Shown here one piece after another: positions 17,047 to 25,610 of a stretch of 64,000 nucleotides of DNA. This stretch comes from Collinsella aerofaciens (GTDB lineage: Bacteria; Actinomycetota; Coriobacteriia; Coriobacteriales; Coriobacteriaceae): NCBI RefSeq assembly GCF_002736145.1, contig NZ_CP024160.1, positions 1,674,001 to 1,738,000 of the forward strand, read 5' to 3'. A program made the position numbers and the translations under genes. Under the pieces are notes generated by a model that saw only the letters and a program-made list of their open reading frames with translations, had not been told where the DNA came from and ran no database searches. The stretch's first letter is position 1, and every line of letters begins with the position of its first letter.

Positions 17047-17700
17047 CTAGTCATGATAATAGTCCAGCTTCTTTTCGGCGGCGCCCAGCAGCATCTCGAC
17101 CACAAAGTTAAAGACCCAGTAGATCAACGCCGCAATCGCAAACGGCACCATGCTCACCTGCGAGGCGACCAGCGCCTTGGCGGTCGAGAACATCTCACCC
17201 ACGCCAATGGCAAACGCCAGCGACGTGTCCTTGACCAGTGTGATGATCTCGTTGCCCATCGCCGGCAGAATACGCTTGGCGACCTGCGGCATCACGATAT
17301 ACAGAAACGTCTGCAGACGCGAGTAGCCCAGCACCTCGGCGGCCTCATATTGACCACGCGGAATCGACTGCAGGCCCGAGCGATAGATCTCGGCAAAGTA
17401 GCCGGCGTAGTTGATGATGAACGCCACAACGCACGCCGTCCACTTGGAATCGGGCGTGAGCGAAATGCCGAATACGTAGTACGGGGCAAAGTAGATGGCA
17501 AACATCTGCAGCATGAGCGGCGTACCGCGCATGACCGAAATATAGATGCGCGCAATCCAGCGGAGCGGCGCAATTTTGCTCATGCGCATGAACGCCACGG
17601 GGATTCCCAGCGGAATCGACCCGAGCAGCGTCAGCACAAACAGCTGCAAGCTGACCAAGAATCCCTGGCCAAGCATCTGCATCATGACCTGAATAGACAT
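17047..17700 (-). CDS. Polar amino-acid ABC transporter, permease subunit
   Basis: 217 residues. The ATG at 17700 overlaps the TAA of the binding-protein gene by one base, so translation is coupled. Five or so hydrophobic helices are visible, with the HisMQ-type EAA loop region EIYRSGLQSIPRGQYEAAEVLGYS contacting the ATPase. Only one permease gene is present, so it probably forms a homodimer. It belongs to the polar amino-acid uptake family (His/Gln/Arg/cystine systems); specificity unknown. Confidence 0.92.
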   Translation of the reverse strand: MSIQVMMQMLGQGFLVSLQLFVLTLLGSIPLGIPVAFMRMSKIAPLRWIARIYISVMRGTPLMLQMFAIYFAPYYVFGISLTPDSKWTACVVAFIINYAGYFAEIYRSGLQSIPRGQYEAAEVLGYSRLQTFLYIVMPQVAKRILPAMGNEIITLVKDTSLAFAIGVGEMFSTAKALVASQVSMVPFAIAALIYWVFNFVVEMLLGAAEKKLDYYHD

Positions 17701-18560
17701 TACTTGAGCACCCAATTATCGAAAGATAGACCATAGCTTGAATACTTATCGCACAGGTCCTTGACCGTGCCGTCCTCGTAGAGCGCCTTGAGCGACTCGG
17801 TTACAGCATCGGCCGACTTGGTGTCGCCCTTCTTAAAGCCGACGGCGTAGTGCTCGCTGGACAGCGGCTCATCAAGCTGCGTGTAAGCATCGGGCTTGGC
17901 GGCAAGCTGATACTGGGCAATCGAAAGGTCGCACGCCACGGCATCGACCGCACCACTCTCGAGCTGCATAAACGCCGTGTTGTACTCACCGATGGTATCG
18001 AGCGTGGCAAACGTTGCGGCCAGATCCTTCTGGTCGCCCTCGAGCACATCCTGCGCAGCGGAATCAGTCTGGGTAATCACGGTCTTGCCGGCAAGATCGT
18101 CCCAGCTCTTGATACCCGCGTCCTTCTTGACCACGAGCACCTGCTCATTGAGCATGTACGGCTCGGAGAACGTGTAGTCGTCCTCGCGGCCCTCCATGGT
18201 AAAGCCGTTCCAGATGCAGTTGATGGCGCCTGAGTTAAGCAGCGTATCCTTGGCGTCCCAGTCGATGGCCTCGTATTTGACCTCCCAGCCCTGCTTATCG
18301 GCAACAGCCTTGGCCAGATCGAGATCAAAGCCGGTGTACTCGCCATCGTCGCCCACAAAGCCGTACGGAGGATAGGACTTATCAAAGCCCACCACGAGCT
18401 TCTTGGACTCCGCGGCGCCCTTCACATCCTTGGCCGCGGCAGAACCAGCAGCGGAGCCCTTGCCGGCACCACCGCCGCAGCCGACAAGACCAAGGCCAAG
18501 CACCGTGGCAAGCGAGCCGGCTAGACCAACAAACTGACGACGAGACATATCGGTATTCAT
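17700..18560 (-). CDS. Amino-acid-binding lipoprotein of the ABC transporter
   Basis: 286 residues from ATG 18560, preceded by GAGGGGG. The N-terminus has a twin-arginine-like SRRQF, a hydrophobic segment and a lipobox ending at Cys28 (LVGC), then a Gly/Ala/Ser linker. The mature part is a SBP_bac_3 domain: GFDKSYPPYGFVGDDGEYTG, then GFDLDLAKAVA, a standard opening for polar amino-acid receptors, and WNGFTMEGRE in the ligand cleft. It is anchored outside the membrane and delivers the ligand to the permease. First gene of the operon, with an identifiable promoter and operator. Confidence 0.93.
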   Translation of the reverse strand: MNTDMSRRQFVGLAGSLATVLGLGLVGCGGGAGKGSAAGSAAAKDVKGAAESKKLVVGFDKSYPPYGFVGDDGEYTGFDLDLAKAVADKQGWEVKYEAIDWDAKDTLLNSGAINCIWNGFTMEGREDDYTFSEPYMLNEQVLVVKKDAGIKSWDDLAGKTVITQTDSAAQDVLEGDQKDLAATFATLDTIGEYNTAFMQLESGAVDAVACDLSIAQYQLAAKPDAYTQLDEPLSSEHYAVGFKKGDTKSADAVTESLKALYEDGTVKDLCDKYSSYGLSFDNWVLK

Positions 18561-18578
18561 GGTATTCCCCCTCGATAG

Positions 18579-18598
18579 CACTTTAGTTAGGTAAAGTG
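18579..18598. promoter_or_regulatory. Operator palindrome in the leader of the ABC operon
   Basis: CACTTTA-N6-TAAAGTG, a perfect 7-6-7 palindrome between the probable transcription start and the start codon. A third half-site CACTTTA lies at 18623-18629 inside the promoter spacer. The arrangement suits a repressor, which I cannot name. Confidence 0.65.
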
Positions 18599-18616
18599 AG
18601 TCATGTAACGTTCAGA

Positions 18617-18645
18617 ATCATACACTTTAGCGTGATAGAGCACAA
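18617..18645 (-). promoter_or_regulatory. Sigma70-type promoter of the ABC operon
   Basis: On the minus strand TTGTGC (18640-18645), a 17-base spacer and TATGAT (18617-18622). Confidence 0.7.
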
Positions 18646-18652
18646 GGCGAGT

Positions 18653-18791
18653 TTGCCCGCCGCGTGAGGGGTGTGGGGGTTAAGTTTCCTGCTCTACAGT
18701 CCTGCTCACGACGGAGGCCACATTAAGTGGCCTCCTGTTCGTGCGGAACTCGCGATAAACTTAACCCCCACACCCCTCACGCGGCGGGCAA
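18653..18791. repeat. 35-bp perfect inverted repeat with nested hairpin
   Basis: Arms 18653-18687 and 18757-18791 are exact reverse complements (TTGCCCGCCGCGTGAGGGGT and onward). The 69-base spacer contains a second perfect hairpin, GGAGGCCAC/GTGGCCTCC at 18713-18735. There is no coding frame. It begins just upstream of the ABC-operon promoter and ends 107 bases before the methyltransferase gene. It has the look of a small non-autonomous element. Confidence 0.9.
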
Positions 18792-18898
18792 CCGTCGTTG
18801 GGCTTATCACTGGCACGAATAAACCGCTTGCATATCGTCTGCTGGCTTGGCACGGTACAATACTTGCAGCTTAAATTTATGAATTAGTGGAGTTATTG

Positions 18899-20347
18899 AT
18901 GGCAGAATCTCGTGCGGAGCGTAGGGCTCGTCGTGCTTTGGTGGAAGCGGCTGAGGGGTCAAAGGAGGAGAAATCTTCTACGAAATCCAAGTCTTCTAAA
19001 GCTGCAAAAAGCAAATCGACCAAGAGCAGGGCTAAGACCAAGCGTTCTGGCTCTCGTCGGGGCGGGGATAAGGCGCCTCAGGCTCGCCCCAAGCGCCCGC
19101 TTAACGATTCGGTTCCGTCCTCGCGTAAGGCCGTGGATCCCAAGTCGCCTTGTTCCATCATGCGGGCTTGTGGTGGGTGTACGGCGCTCAATCGTCCTTA
19201 TAAGAAGCAGTTGGCGGCCAAGCAGGCTGCTATGGAGGAGCTGTTTGCTGAGCTCTGTGAGCGCGAGGGTGTTGCCGTGGATCCCATTCGCGGTATGGGT
19301 GTTACCCTGGGCGACCCGGGCAAGTATCCTGCGCCGCGTGGTTTTCGTCATAAGGCTGCCACACCGTTTGCTCCCGGTAAGGAGGGTGCTGTCCGCTGCG
19401 GCTTCTTTGAGCGCGGCACGCACAAGATCGTTGCCGTACCCGAGTGCCCTGTCGAGGCGCCGGGCGCTCGTCAGATTCTCAACGGCATCGCTCGCGAGGC
19501 CGAACGTCTGCACATTCCCGCCTTTAACGAAGACAAGCATCTGGGGCTGCTTCGCTATGCCGTCGTTCGCTGCGGCTGGCGCACCGACCAGATTATGGTC
19601 ACCCTTGTGACCGCCCAGCGCGACTTACCACATGCACAGGAATTCTTTGAGGCCGTTGCCGCACTCGACCCGCACATCGTCGCCGTTGCGCAGAATATCA
19701 ACGGCCGTCCCGGCAATGCCATCCTGGGCGAGGAGACCCGCATCGTCTATGGCGCCGAGTGCATGCGCGATCAGCTGCTCGGCTGCGAATTCGACATCTC
19801 CCCCACCGCGTTCTATCAGACTAATCCGCAGCAAACCGAGTTGCTCTACCGACTCGCCATTGACGGCATGAATTTGCAGCAGGGCGACGTACTCATGGAT
19901 GCCTACTGCGGCAGCGGAACCATCGGTCTGTGCGCCGCAAAAGATGCCCAGGACAAAGGCGCCGGCATTATGCTGCTCGGTGTAGAGCGCAACCCCGCCG
20001 GCATTGCCGACGCACGTCGCAACGCCGGGCTCAACGGCCTCACCCGCAACGCGTGGTTTATGGCTGACGATGCCACTGACTACATCCTCGATGCCGCCGA
20101 CAACAACGAGCGGATCGATGTCCTTTCCATCGACCCGCCACGCGCCGGCTCCACACCAGAGTTCCTCGAAGCCGCTTGCGCACTCAAGCCGCGCCGCATC
20201 ACCTACATCAGCTGCAATCCCGTCACCCAAGAGCGCGACCTACACCAGCTCCTCGACGGTGGTTATCGCCTGCTCAAGATCACGCCGGTCGACATGTTCC
20301 CTCACACCGACCACACCGAGACCGTCGCGGTCCTCGAGCGCCGCTAA
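18899..20347 (+). CDS. TrmA/RumA-family 23S rRNA (uracil-5-)-methyltransferase
   Basis: 482 residues from ATG 18899 with GTGGAG upstream. Residues 1-80 are a lysine/serine/arginine-rich, disordered extension. An iron-sulfur cysteine cluster follows (Cys85, Cys91 and Cys94 in CSIMRACGGC). The central region binds RNA. The C-terminal SAM domain has DAYCGSGTIGL, SIDPPRAG and YISCNPVT, whose cysteine is the catalytic nucleophile. Family members make m5U at 23S positions 747 or 1939, or in tRNA; which site is modified cannot be told. The conventional TRAM domain is not evident at the N-terminus. Confidence 0.88.
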   Translation: MAESRAERRARRALVEAAEGSKEEKSSTKSKSSKAAKSKSTKSRAKTKRSGSRRGGDKAPQARPKRPLNDSVPSSRKAVDPKSPCSIMRACGGCTALNRPYKKQLAAKQAAMEELFAELCEREGVAVDPIRGMGVTLGDPGKYPAPRGFRHKAATPFAPGKEGAVRCGFFERGTHKIVAVPECPVEAPGARQILNGIAREAERLHIPAFNEDKHLGLLRYAVVRCGWRTDQIMVTLVTAQRDLPHAQEFFEAVAALDPHIVAVAQNINGRPGNAILGEETRIVYGAECMRDQLLGCEFDISPTAFYQTNPQQTELLYRLAIDGMNLQQGDVLMDAYCGSGTIGLCAAKDAQDKGAGIMLLGVERNPAGIADARRNAGLNGLTRNAWFMADDATDYILDAADNNERIDVLSIDPPRAGSTPEFLEAACALKPRRITYISCNPVTQERDLHQLLDGGYRLLKITPVDMFPHTDHTETVAVLERR

Positions 20348-20374
20348 TCCACCCCAGTAGATTTTTGGGACAAG

Positions 20375-20406
20375 AAGGGGACGACCCATCTGGGCCGCCC
20401 CCTTTA
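20375..20406. terminator. Terminator between convergent methyltransferase and PHP genes
   Basis: AAGGGGACGACCCA pairs imperfectly with TGGGCCGCCCCCTT. Confidence 0.65.
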
Positions 20407-20424
20407 CTTGGTTTATGAACGCCG

Positions 20425-21246
20425 TTACATGCCCTTGCGCAGGTCGCATACACCGGCCGCCGCCATCTCGCGCAGCAGCGTCTCGCGATCGCGCGTCACG
20501 ATCAAATCCAGCGGGAAGTGAATCTCGTCGAGCATCTTGCGCGCGTGATCGAGCTTGCCGATGGCCATGCCAATGTGGGCATCGGTCGACACGCCAATGC
20601 CCACGCCCAGCTCGGCGCAGCGCTCGGCGATCTTGCGGCATACGGCCCAATGCTCGGTGTCGGCACCGTGCTCAAGACTATGGTTGTTGATCTCGATAAT
20701 CTTGTGCTTGGCCTTAGCCGCCAACAGCACCTCGTCGATATCGAACGACACGCCCGAGCGCCCCGTGTGGCCCAGCATGAACACCTTGGGATGTTCTAAG
20801 GCATTGATATACATCTGGGTCGTTTGAGCCAGCGTCGCGCCCTCGGCAAACTGCGGATTCTGCACGCTTGCCACCAAATAATCCAAATTGCGCGTCACCA
20901 ATTCGAACAGTGAGTGTTGACGACTGTACGAATCGCCGGCGATATCGAGGTCGACGGGAATATCCTCGCCAAACAAGCTGCCGTCCAGCGAAACGATATC
21001 GGCCTCGGCGCCGCGAAGCACCAGCACGCCGCTCCAAATGCGTGGCCAGATATCCTGGTTAATAAAGAATTGGAAACTGCGCAGGTCATTGGGACAAGGC
21101 GTAACCATCGAGCTTAAATGATCGGCGGAACCGAGCACCTGAAGGCCGCGCTCTGCCGCCCAATAGATGTTCTCCTCGATGGTTGAGTACGCATGCGCAG
21201 AGAACATCGTATGAGTATGAATATCACAAGAAAGAAGGTAGGGCAT
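20425..21246 (-). CDS. PHP-domain metal-dependent phosphohydrolase (YcdX-like)
   Basis: 273 residues from ATG 21246, preceded by AAGGAG. The PHP motifs are present: CDIHTHTMFS (residues 7-16), then SADHLSS, a glutamate in GAEADIV, MLGHTGR, and STDAHIG near the C-terminus, enough histidines and aspartates for a trinuclear zinc site. YcdX-like enzymes are cytoplasmic phosphatases of uncertain substrate, so no more exact function is given. It follows the aminotransferase gene with a hairpin between them, so it may be a separate transcript. Confidence 0.83.
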   Translation of the reverse strand: MPYLLSCDIHTHTMFSAHAYSTIEENIYWAAERGLQVLGSADHLSSMVTPCPNDLRSFQFFINQDIWPRIWSGVLVLRGAEADIVSLDGSLFGEDIPVDLDIAGDSYSRQHSLFELVTRNLDYLVASVQNPQFAEGATLAQTTQMYINALEHPKVFMLGHTGRSGVSFDIDEVLLAAKAKHKIIEINNHSLEHGADTEHWAVCRKIAERCAELGVGIGVSTDAHIGMAIGKLDHARKMLDEIHFPLDLIVTRDRETLLREMAAAGVCDLRKGM

Positions 21247-21346
21247 CGGGTCTCCTTGTCCAGTATGGCCGTCGCGTATATTCATTGTACGCATAGCTTT
21301 CGGCAGTCGTAAAACTGCTTCATCCCAATCACACAACGGCATAGAC

Positions 21347-21378
21347 AACGGGGTCTGGCTTAAAACCAAACCCCGTTT
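21347..21378 (-). terminator. Probable terminator after the aminotransferase gene
   Basis: AACGGGG (21347-21353) pairs with CCCCGTT (21371-21377). It lacks a long T run, so termination may be partial. Confidence 0.5.
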
Positions 21379-21405
21379 CACGTAAAACATTGTAAGCAGA
21401 GCGCT

Positions 21406-22596
21406 TTACTTTCGACGATATTCGTCGGCCAGTTGCTTCCAGGCAGGCAACGAATTGACGATGGTCTCGTAGCTCACACAGTAGCCAAGGCGGAACCAGC
21501 CCGGCATGCCAAAACTATCCGAAGGCACCGCGAGCAGTTCGTACTTCTTCGCGCGCTCGCAGAAAGCGTTCGCATCGGGCTCCAGCGCCTTCACCCACAA
21601 GTAGAATGCACCATCCGGCTCAACATAGGTGTAGCCGTACTCCGCTAGTGCATCGGTAAGCGCGGTGCGGTTGCGCGCATAGGCCTCGACATCACTCGGC
21701 TCATCAATGCAGTCGATGATTACACGCTGGAAGAGGGCCGGTGCGCACACGAAGCCCAGCGTGCGGGCGGCACCGGCAACGGCCGGCATCAGGCGAGCAG
21801 CCTGCGGATTGGTATTGGGAACCAAAATCCAGCCCACGCGCTCGCCCGGTAGCGAAAGCGACTTGGAATACGAGTAGCACACCACGGTGTTCTCGTAGAT
21901 CGAGGGCACCCAAGGCACCTCGGCGCCATAGACAATCTCACGATACGGCTCATCAGAGATGAGCATAATCGGATTCTCGGGATCGCGCTGAGCGTTAGCC
22001 TCGCGCAGAACATTGGCCAGTCGCGTCAGCGTGTCGCGTGTATATACGGCACCGGTCGGATTGTTGGGCGAGTCGATGATGACGGCAGCCGTCTTATCGG
22101 TAATCGCCTTGAGCACGTTACTCACGCTCAGCTGGAACGTATCTTCATCGGCGAGCGCCTCGATACACGTACAGCCGGCCTTCTCAATCCACACGCGATA
22201 CTCCGGGAAGTACGGGGCGATAACAATGACCTCGTCACCCGGGTTCGTAACGGCATTGAGCGTGCAGGTGAGCGAAGCCGCGGCACCCACCGTCATAAAG
22301 ACGTCCTTGCCCTCATAGCTCGTGCCAAAACGGCGGTTGAGCGACTCGGCCACGGCGGTACGGCACTGCGGCAGACCCGGTGCAGGCGTGTATCCATGCA
22401 GCTGGTCGCTCGGCAGCTCCAAGGCCTTCTTAATGGACTCAGCCACGGCGGCAGGTGCCGGAACGCTCGGGTTACCCAGTGAGAAATCGAACACGTTTTC
22501 CGCGCCGATCTGCGCTTTGCGCTCAAGGCCGTAGCTAAAGATCTCACGGATGATGGAGCTTTCCGCACCGCGAGCATACATAGTTTCGTTGATCAT
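21406..22596 (-). CDS. Class I pyridoxal-phosphate aminotransferase (aspartate-type)
   Basis: 396 residues from ATG 22596, with AAAGGGG upstream. The fold type I signature is complete: NVFDFSLGNPSVPAP near residue 35, TVGAAASLTCTLNAV, SPNNPTGAVY (PLP-binding Asn), ISDEPYREIVY, SYSKSLSLPGERVGW carrying the Schiff-base lysine, and an Arg in WFRLGYC binding the substrate carboxylate. It transfers amino groups between amino acids and 2-oxo acids in the cytoplasm. It is in the aspartate/alanine aminotransferase group; exact substrate not assigned. Confidence 0.9.
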   Translation of the reverse strand: MINETMYARGAESSIIREIFSYGLERKAQIGAENVFDFSLGNPSVPAPAAVAESIKKALELPSDQLHGYTPAPGLPQCRTAVAESLNRRFGTSYEGKDVFMTVGAAASLTCTLNAVTNPGDEVIVIAPYFPEYRVWIEKAGCTCIEALADEDTFQLSVSNVLKAITDKTAAVIIDSPNNPTGAVYTRDTLTRLANVLREANAQRDPENPIMLISDEPYREIVYGAEVPWVPSIYENTVVCYSYSKSLSLPGERVGWILVPNTNPQAARLMPAVAGAARTLGFVCAPALFQRVIIDCIDEPSDVEAYARNRTALTDALAEYGYTYVEPDGAFYLWVKALEPDANAFCERAKKYELLAVPSDSFGMPGWFRLGYCVSYETIVNSLPAWKQLADEYRRK

Positions 22597-22654
22597 CTGT
22601 TCCCCTTTCGCATAGGCGCTATTGTACGCTTTAGCTGAGCAAAGTGCCGCAGCA

Positions 22655-22718
22655 ATGTTGATTGGGGACAGACTTAAATGCGTGAAAACGCTCATTTAAG
22701 TCTGTCCCCAATCAACAT
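22655..22718. repeat. 26-bp perfect inverted repeat containing GGGGACAG
   Basis: Arms 22655-22680 and 22693-22718 (beginning ATGTTGATTGGGGACAGAC) are exact reverse complements around a 12-base centre that can itself form a small stem. It shares the GGGGACAG core with the repeats at 4660, 4891 and 12444. It lies upstream of the aminotransferase gene. Confidence 0.9.
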
Positions 22719-22729
22719 ATCGCTCAAAA

Positions 22730-22763
22730 GAAAAGCCTCCGCAGGTTTCCCCGCGGAGGCTTT
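22730..22763 (-). terminator. Terminator of the tilS-hpt-ftsH operon
   Basis: AAAAGCCTCCGC pairs with GCGGAGGCTTT, 12 bases past the ftsH stop, with T residues following on the minus strand. Confidence 0.9.
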
Positions 22764-22774
22764 CGCCACAAAGA

Positions 22775-24913
22775 CTATTTTTCGTCGTCGGTGTCGGCAC
22801 CGGCATTGACGGCACAGTCATCGCCGGCATCATCGGATGCGGCCTCTGCATCTTCCTGCATGGCCGCCTGCGCAAATGCCGCGGCGTCCGCCGCCAGCTC
22901 CTCCTCGCTCATACGAGGCGCGCGCTTCTTGGTCGGCATACCGGCCGCTTTGGCATTGCGCTCCTCCTTGGCCGCCAGGATATCGCCCTCGCGCTCAAGA
23001 TAGGCATCCCACTCGTTGTCGAGCAGGGCGTTCACGGCGTCGCCTTCGACGGTCTCGCGCTCAAGCAGCACCTTCGCCATCAGATTGAGCTGATCGCGAC
23101 GGGCATCCAAAATCTCGACCGCACGGCGATGGGCCTCGCGCATGATGCGCTGAACCTCGATATCGATGCGGCGCGCCGTCTCCTCGGAGTAATCCTGGTG
23201 ATCGGCGTAATCGCGGCCCAGGAATACCTGATGCTGCGCCTCACCAAACACTTGCGTGCCCAGCTCCTCGCTCATGCCCAGGCGCGTGACCATCTCGCGC
23301 GCCATCTTAGTCGCGCGCTCCAGATCGTTGCTCGCGCCCGACGTGATGTCGTCGCACATGAGCTCCTCGGCAACGCGACCGCCCAAGAACACGGCGAGCT
23401 CGTCGAGCGTCTCGTTCTTGGTCTTGAGGAAGTGATCCTCCTGCGGAAGCTGCAACGTGTAGCCCAGAGCCTGGCCGCGGCTGACAATCGAAATCTTATG
23501 AACCGGATCGGAATGCTCCAAGATGTGGCCCACCAGGGCGTGACCGCTCTCGTGGTAAGCAATCGTGGTGCGCTCGGCTTCGGTCATCACGCGGCCCTTG
23601 CGTTGCGGTCCGGCAATCACACGCTCCATCGACTCCTCGACCTCGTCCATCGAGATCACAGAACGATGACGGCGAGCGGCCAGCAGCGCAGACTCGTTGA
23701 GCAGGTTCGCCAAATCGGCACCAGTAAAGCCAACGGTCATCTGGGCGAGCTTCTCAAACTTAACGTCCTCGTCCATCGGCTTGTTCTCAGCATGCACGCG
23801 CAAGATCTGCTCGCGGCCCTTTACGTCCGGGCGGTCAACCGTGACTTGGCGGTCAAAACGGCCGGGACGCAGCAACGCCGGATCCAGAATGTCGGGACGG
23901 TTGGTCGCGGCGATCAGGATGACCGACTCGCTTTCCTCAAAACCGTCCATCTCGACCAGCAGCTGGTTGAGCGTCTGCTCGCGCTCGTCGTGGCCGCCGC
24001 CCAAACCGGCTCCGCGCTGACGTCCCACGGCATCGATCTCGTCAATAAAGATGATCGACGGAGCCTGAGACTTGGCCTCCTTAAAAAGGTCGCGCACGCG
24101 GCTGGCGCCGACGCCCACGAACATCTCGACAAAGTCAGAGCCCGAGATGCTAAAGAACGGCACGCCCGCCTCGCCGGCAACGGCCTTGGCCAGCAACGTC
24201 TTACCGGTACCCGGAGGACCCACCAGCAACACGCCGCGGGGAATCTTGGCGCCCAGCTTGCGATAGCGGTCCGGGTCGCTCAAGAAATCGCGAATCTCTT
24301 CGAGCTCCTCGACCGCCTCATCCACGCCAGCGACATCCTCAAACTTGACCTTGGGACGCGTAGCCTCGTTGGTCTTGGCATTGGTCTTGCCAAACTGCAT
24401 GTTCCTGTTGTTGGCACCCATCATCTGGCGCATAAAGTAGAACATGATGGCGATCAAGGCAATCGTCGGAAGCACACTCACCGCCAAGTCGCCCCAAAAA
24501 TCGGGATCGTTGGTGTTGACGATGTACTTGGTATCGGGGTGCTCCGCCATGAGCTCGGCAAGCGAATCGGAACCGACATAGGTCGAGGAAAAGCTCTTGA
24601 GCTCGCTCGTGTCGCCCTTGTCCTTTTTCGTCTTCCAGTAATGACCCGTCACGCTTCCGTCCTGAACCGTATAGGTCAGATCTTCGACGCGATCCTGCTT
24701 GATGGCGCTGACCATCTCGCTCGTCGCGAGCTTTACGGTATTGCTGGAATTGGCAAAGCCGGAGCCCATGTTAAAGAAGGCGTAGCCCAGAAGCGCGCAA
24801 GCCAAAATAAAATACAGCCAGCCCGTACGCGTGGGCTTCTTGCCTCCGGGCATCCCCGGGATCTTAGGCTCCCGGGGAGTCTGGGAATTGTTATCGTTAC
24901 GGTCGTCGGGCAT
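22775..24913 (-). CDS. ftsH: ATP-dependent zinc metalloprotease FtsH
   Basis: 712 residues. A membrane-anchored AAA+ protease degrading misfolded and short-lived membrane and cytosolic proteins. Transmembrane helices at about 31-49 and 142-161 flank the small extracytoplasmic domain. The AAA module has Walker A GPPGTGKT (232-239), Walker [10 protein letters not shown], and the second region of homology [17 protein letters not shown]. The zinc site is HESGH (454-458). The C-terminal 60 residues are acidic and Ala-rich. It is the last gene of tilS-hpt-ftsH; its start lies one base after the hpt stop, with GGAGG inside hpt. Confidence 0.97.
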   Translation of the reverse strand: MPDDRNDNNSQTPREPKIPGMPGGKKPTRTGWLYFILACALLGYAFFNMGSGFANSSNTVKLATSEMVSAIKQDRVEDLTYTVQDGSVTGHYWKTKKDKGDTSELKSFSSTYVGSDSLAELMAEHPDTKYIVNTNDPDFWGDLAVSVLPTIALIAIMFYFMRQMMGANNRNMQFGKTNAKTNEATRPKVKFEDVAGVDEAVEELEEIRDFLSDPDRYRKLGAKIPRGVLLVGPPGTGKTLLAKAVAGEAGVPFFSISGSDFVEMFVGVGASRVRDLFKEAKSQAPSIIFIDEIDAVGRQRGAGLGGGHDEREQTLNQLLVEMDGFEESESVILIAATNRPDILDPALLRPGRFDRQVTVDRPDVKGREQILRVHAENKPMDEDVKFEKLAQMTVGFTGADLANLLNESALLAARRHRSVISMDEVEESMERVIAGPQRKGRVMTEAERTTIAYHESGHALVGHILEHSDPVHKISIVSRGQALGYTLQLPQEDHFLKTKNETLDELAVFLGGRVAEELMCDDITSGASNDLERATKMAREMVTRLGMSEELGTQVFGEAQHQVFLGRDYADHQDYSEETARRIDIEVQRIMREAHRRAVEILDARRDQLNLMAKVLLERETVEGDAVNALLDNEWDAYLEREGDILAAKEERNAKAAGMPTKKRAPRMSEEELAADAAAFAQAAMQEDAEAASDDAGDDCAVNAGADTDDEK

Positions 24914-24914
24914 C

Positions 24915-25463
24915 TTACGAATAAACCTCCGGTTTCAAAATGCCCAGATACGGAAGGTTACGATAGCGCTCGGCATAGTCGAGGCCGTAGCCCACCACGA
25001 AGGCATCGGGGCAATGGGTTCCAACATACTTGGGCGTGACGGCCGAGGTACGGTCCTCAACGTCCTTCCACAGGAAGGCGGCGACCTCCAGAGAAGCGGG
25101 CTTGCGGCTCTCGAGGTTCTTCATCAGGTACTTGAGCGTCAGGCCCGAGTCCAGAATGTCCTCGACGATCAGCACGTCGCGACCGCGGATGTCGATATCC
25201 AGGTCCTTAATGATACGCACGATGCCCGAAGACTTCACACCGTCGCCATAGCTCGAAACAGCCATGAAATCGATGTTGGTCGGCAGCTCGATCTTGCGCA
25301 TCAGGTCGCCCATAAAGACCACGGCGCCGCGCAGGACCGCAATCAGTACCAGATCCTTACCCGCGTAGTCGCGCGTAATCTGCTCGCCTAGGCGAGAGAC
25401 GATACCGTCGATATCCTCCTGCGTAAACAGAACCTTCTCGATATCCGGATGTTGAGAAGCCAT
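24915..25463 (-). CDS. hpt: Hypoxanthine phosphoribosyltransferase
   Basis: 182 residues, the typical length. It salvages hypoxanthine (and usually guanine) to IMP (GMP) using PRPP. The PRPP-binding motif VLIVEDILDSGLTLKYL is intact, as is the flexible-loop SSYGDG. DAFVVGYGLDYAERYRNLP near the C-terminus is a hallmark of bacterial Hpt. It sits between tilS and ftsH, an order conserved in many Gram-positive bacteria. Its stop and the ftsH start are nearly touching. Confidence 0.96.
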   Translation of the reverse strand: MASQHPDIEKVLFTQEDIDGIVSRLGEQITRDYAGKDLVLIAVLRGAVVFMGDLMRKIELPTNIDFMAVSSYGDGVKSSGIVRIIKDLDIDIRGRDVLIVEDILDSGLTLKYLMKNLESRKPASLEVAAFLWKDVEDRTSAVTPKYVGTHCPDAFVVGYGLDYAERYRNLPYLGILKPEVYS

Positions 25464-25610
25464 GACAACCCTTTCTTGTGCTTATCGCCCACACACCGCC
25501 GTATGGACGCGAACTACACATTCTAGCAGCGCACGGGGTATATTTTCCAGCCCGCGCACCATCAGTGCGGGAATACCGTCAACGCCGCACAGAAAAGCTG
25601 GTGCGAGGGG

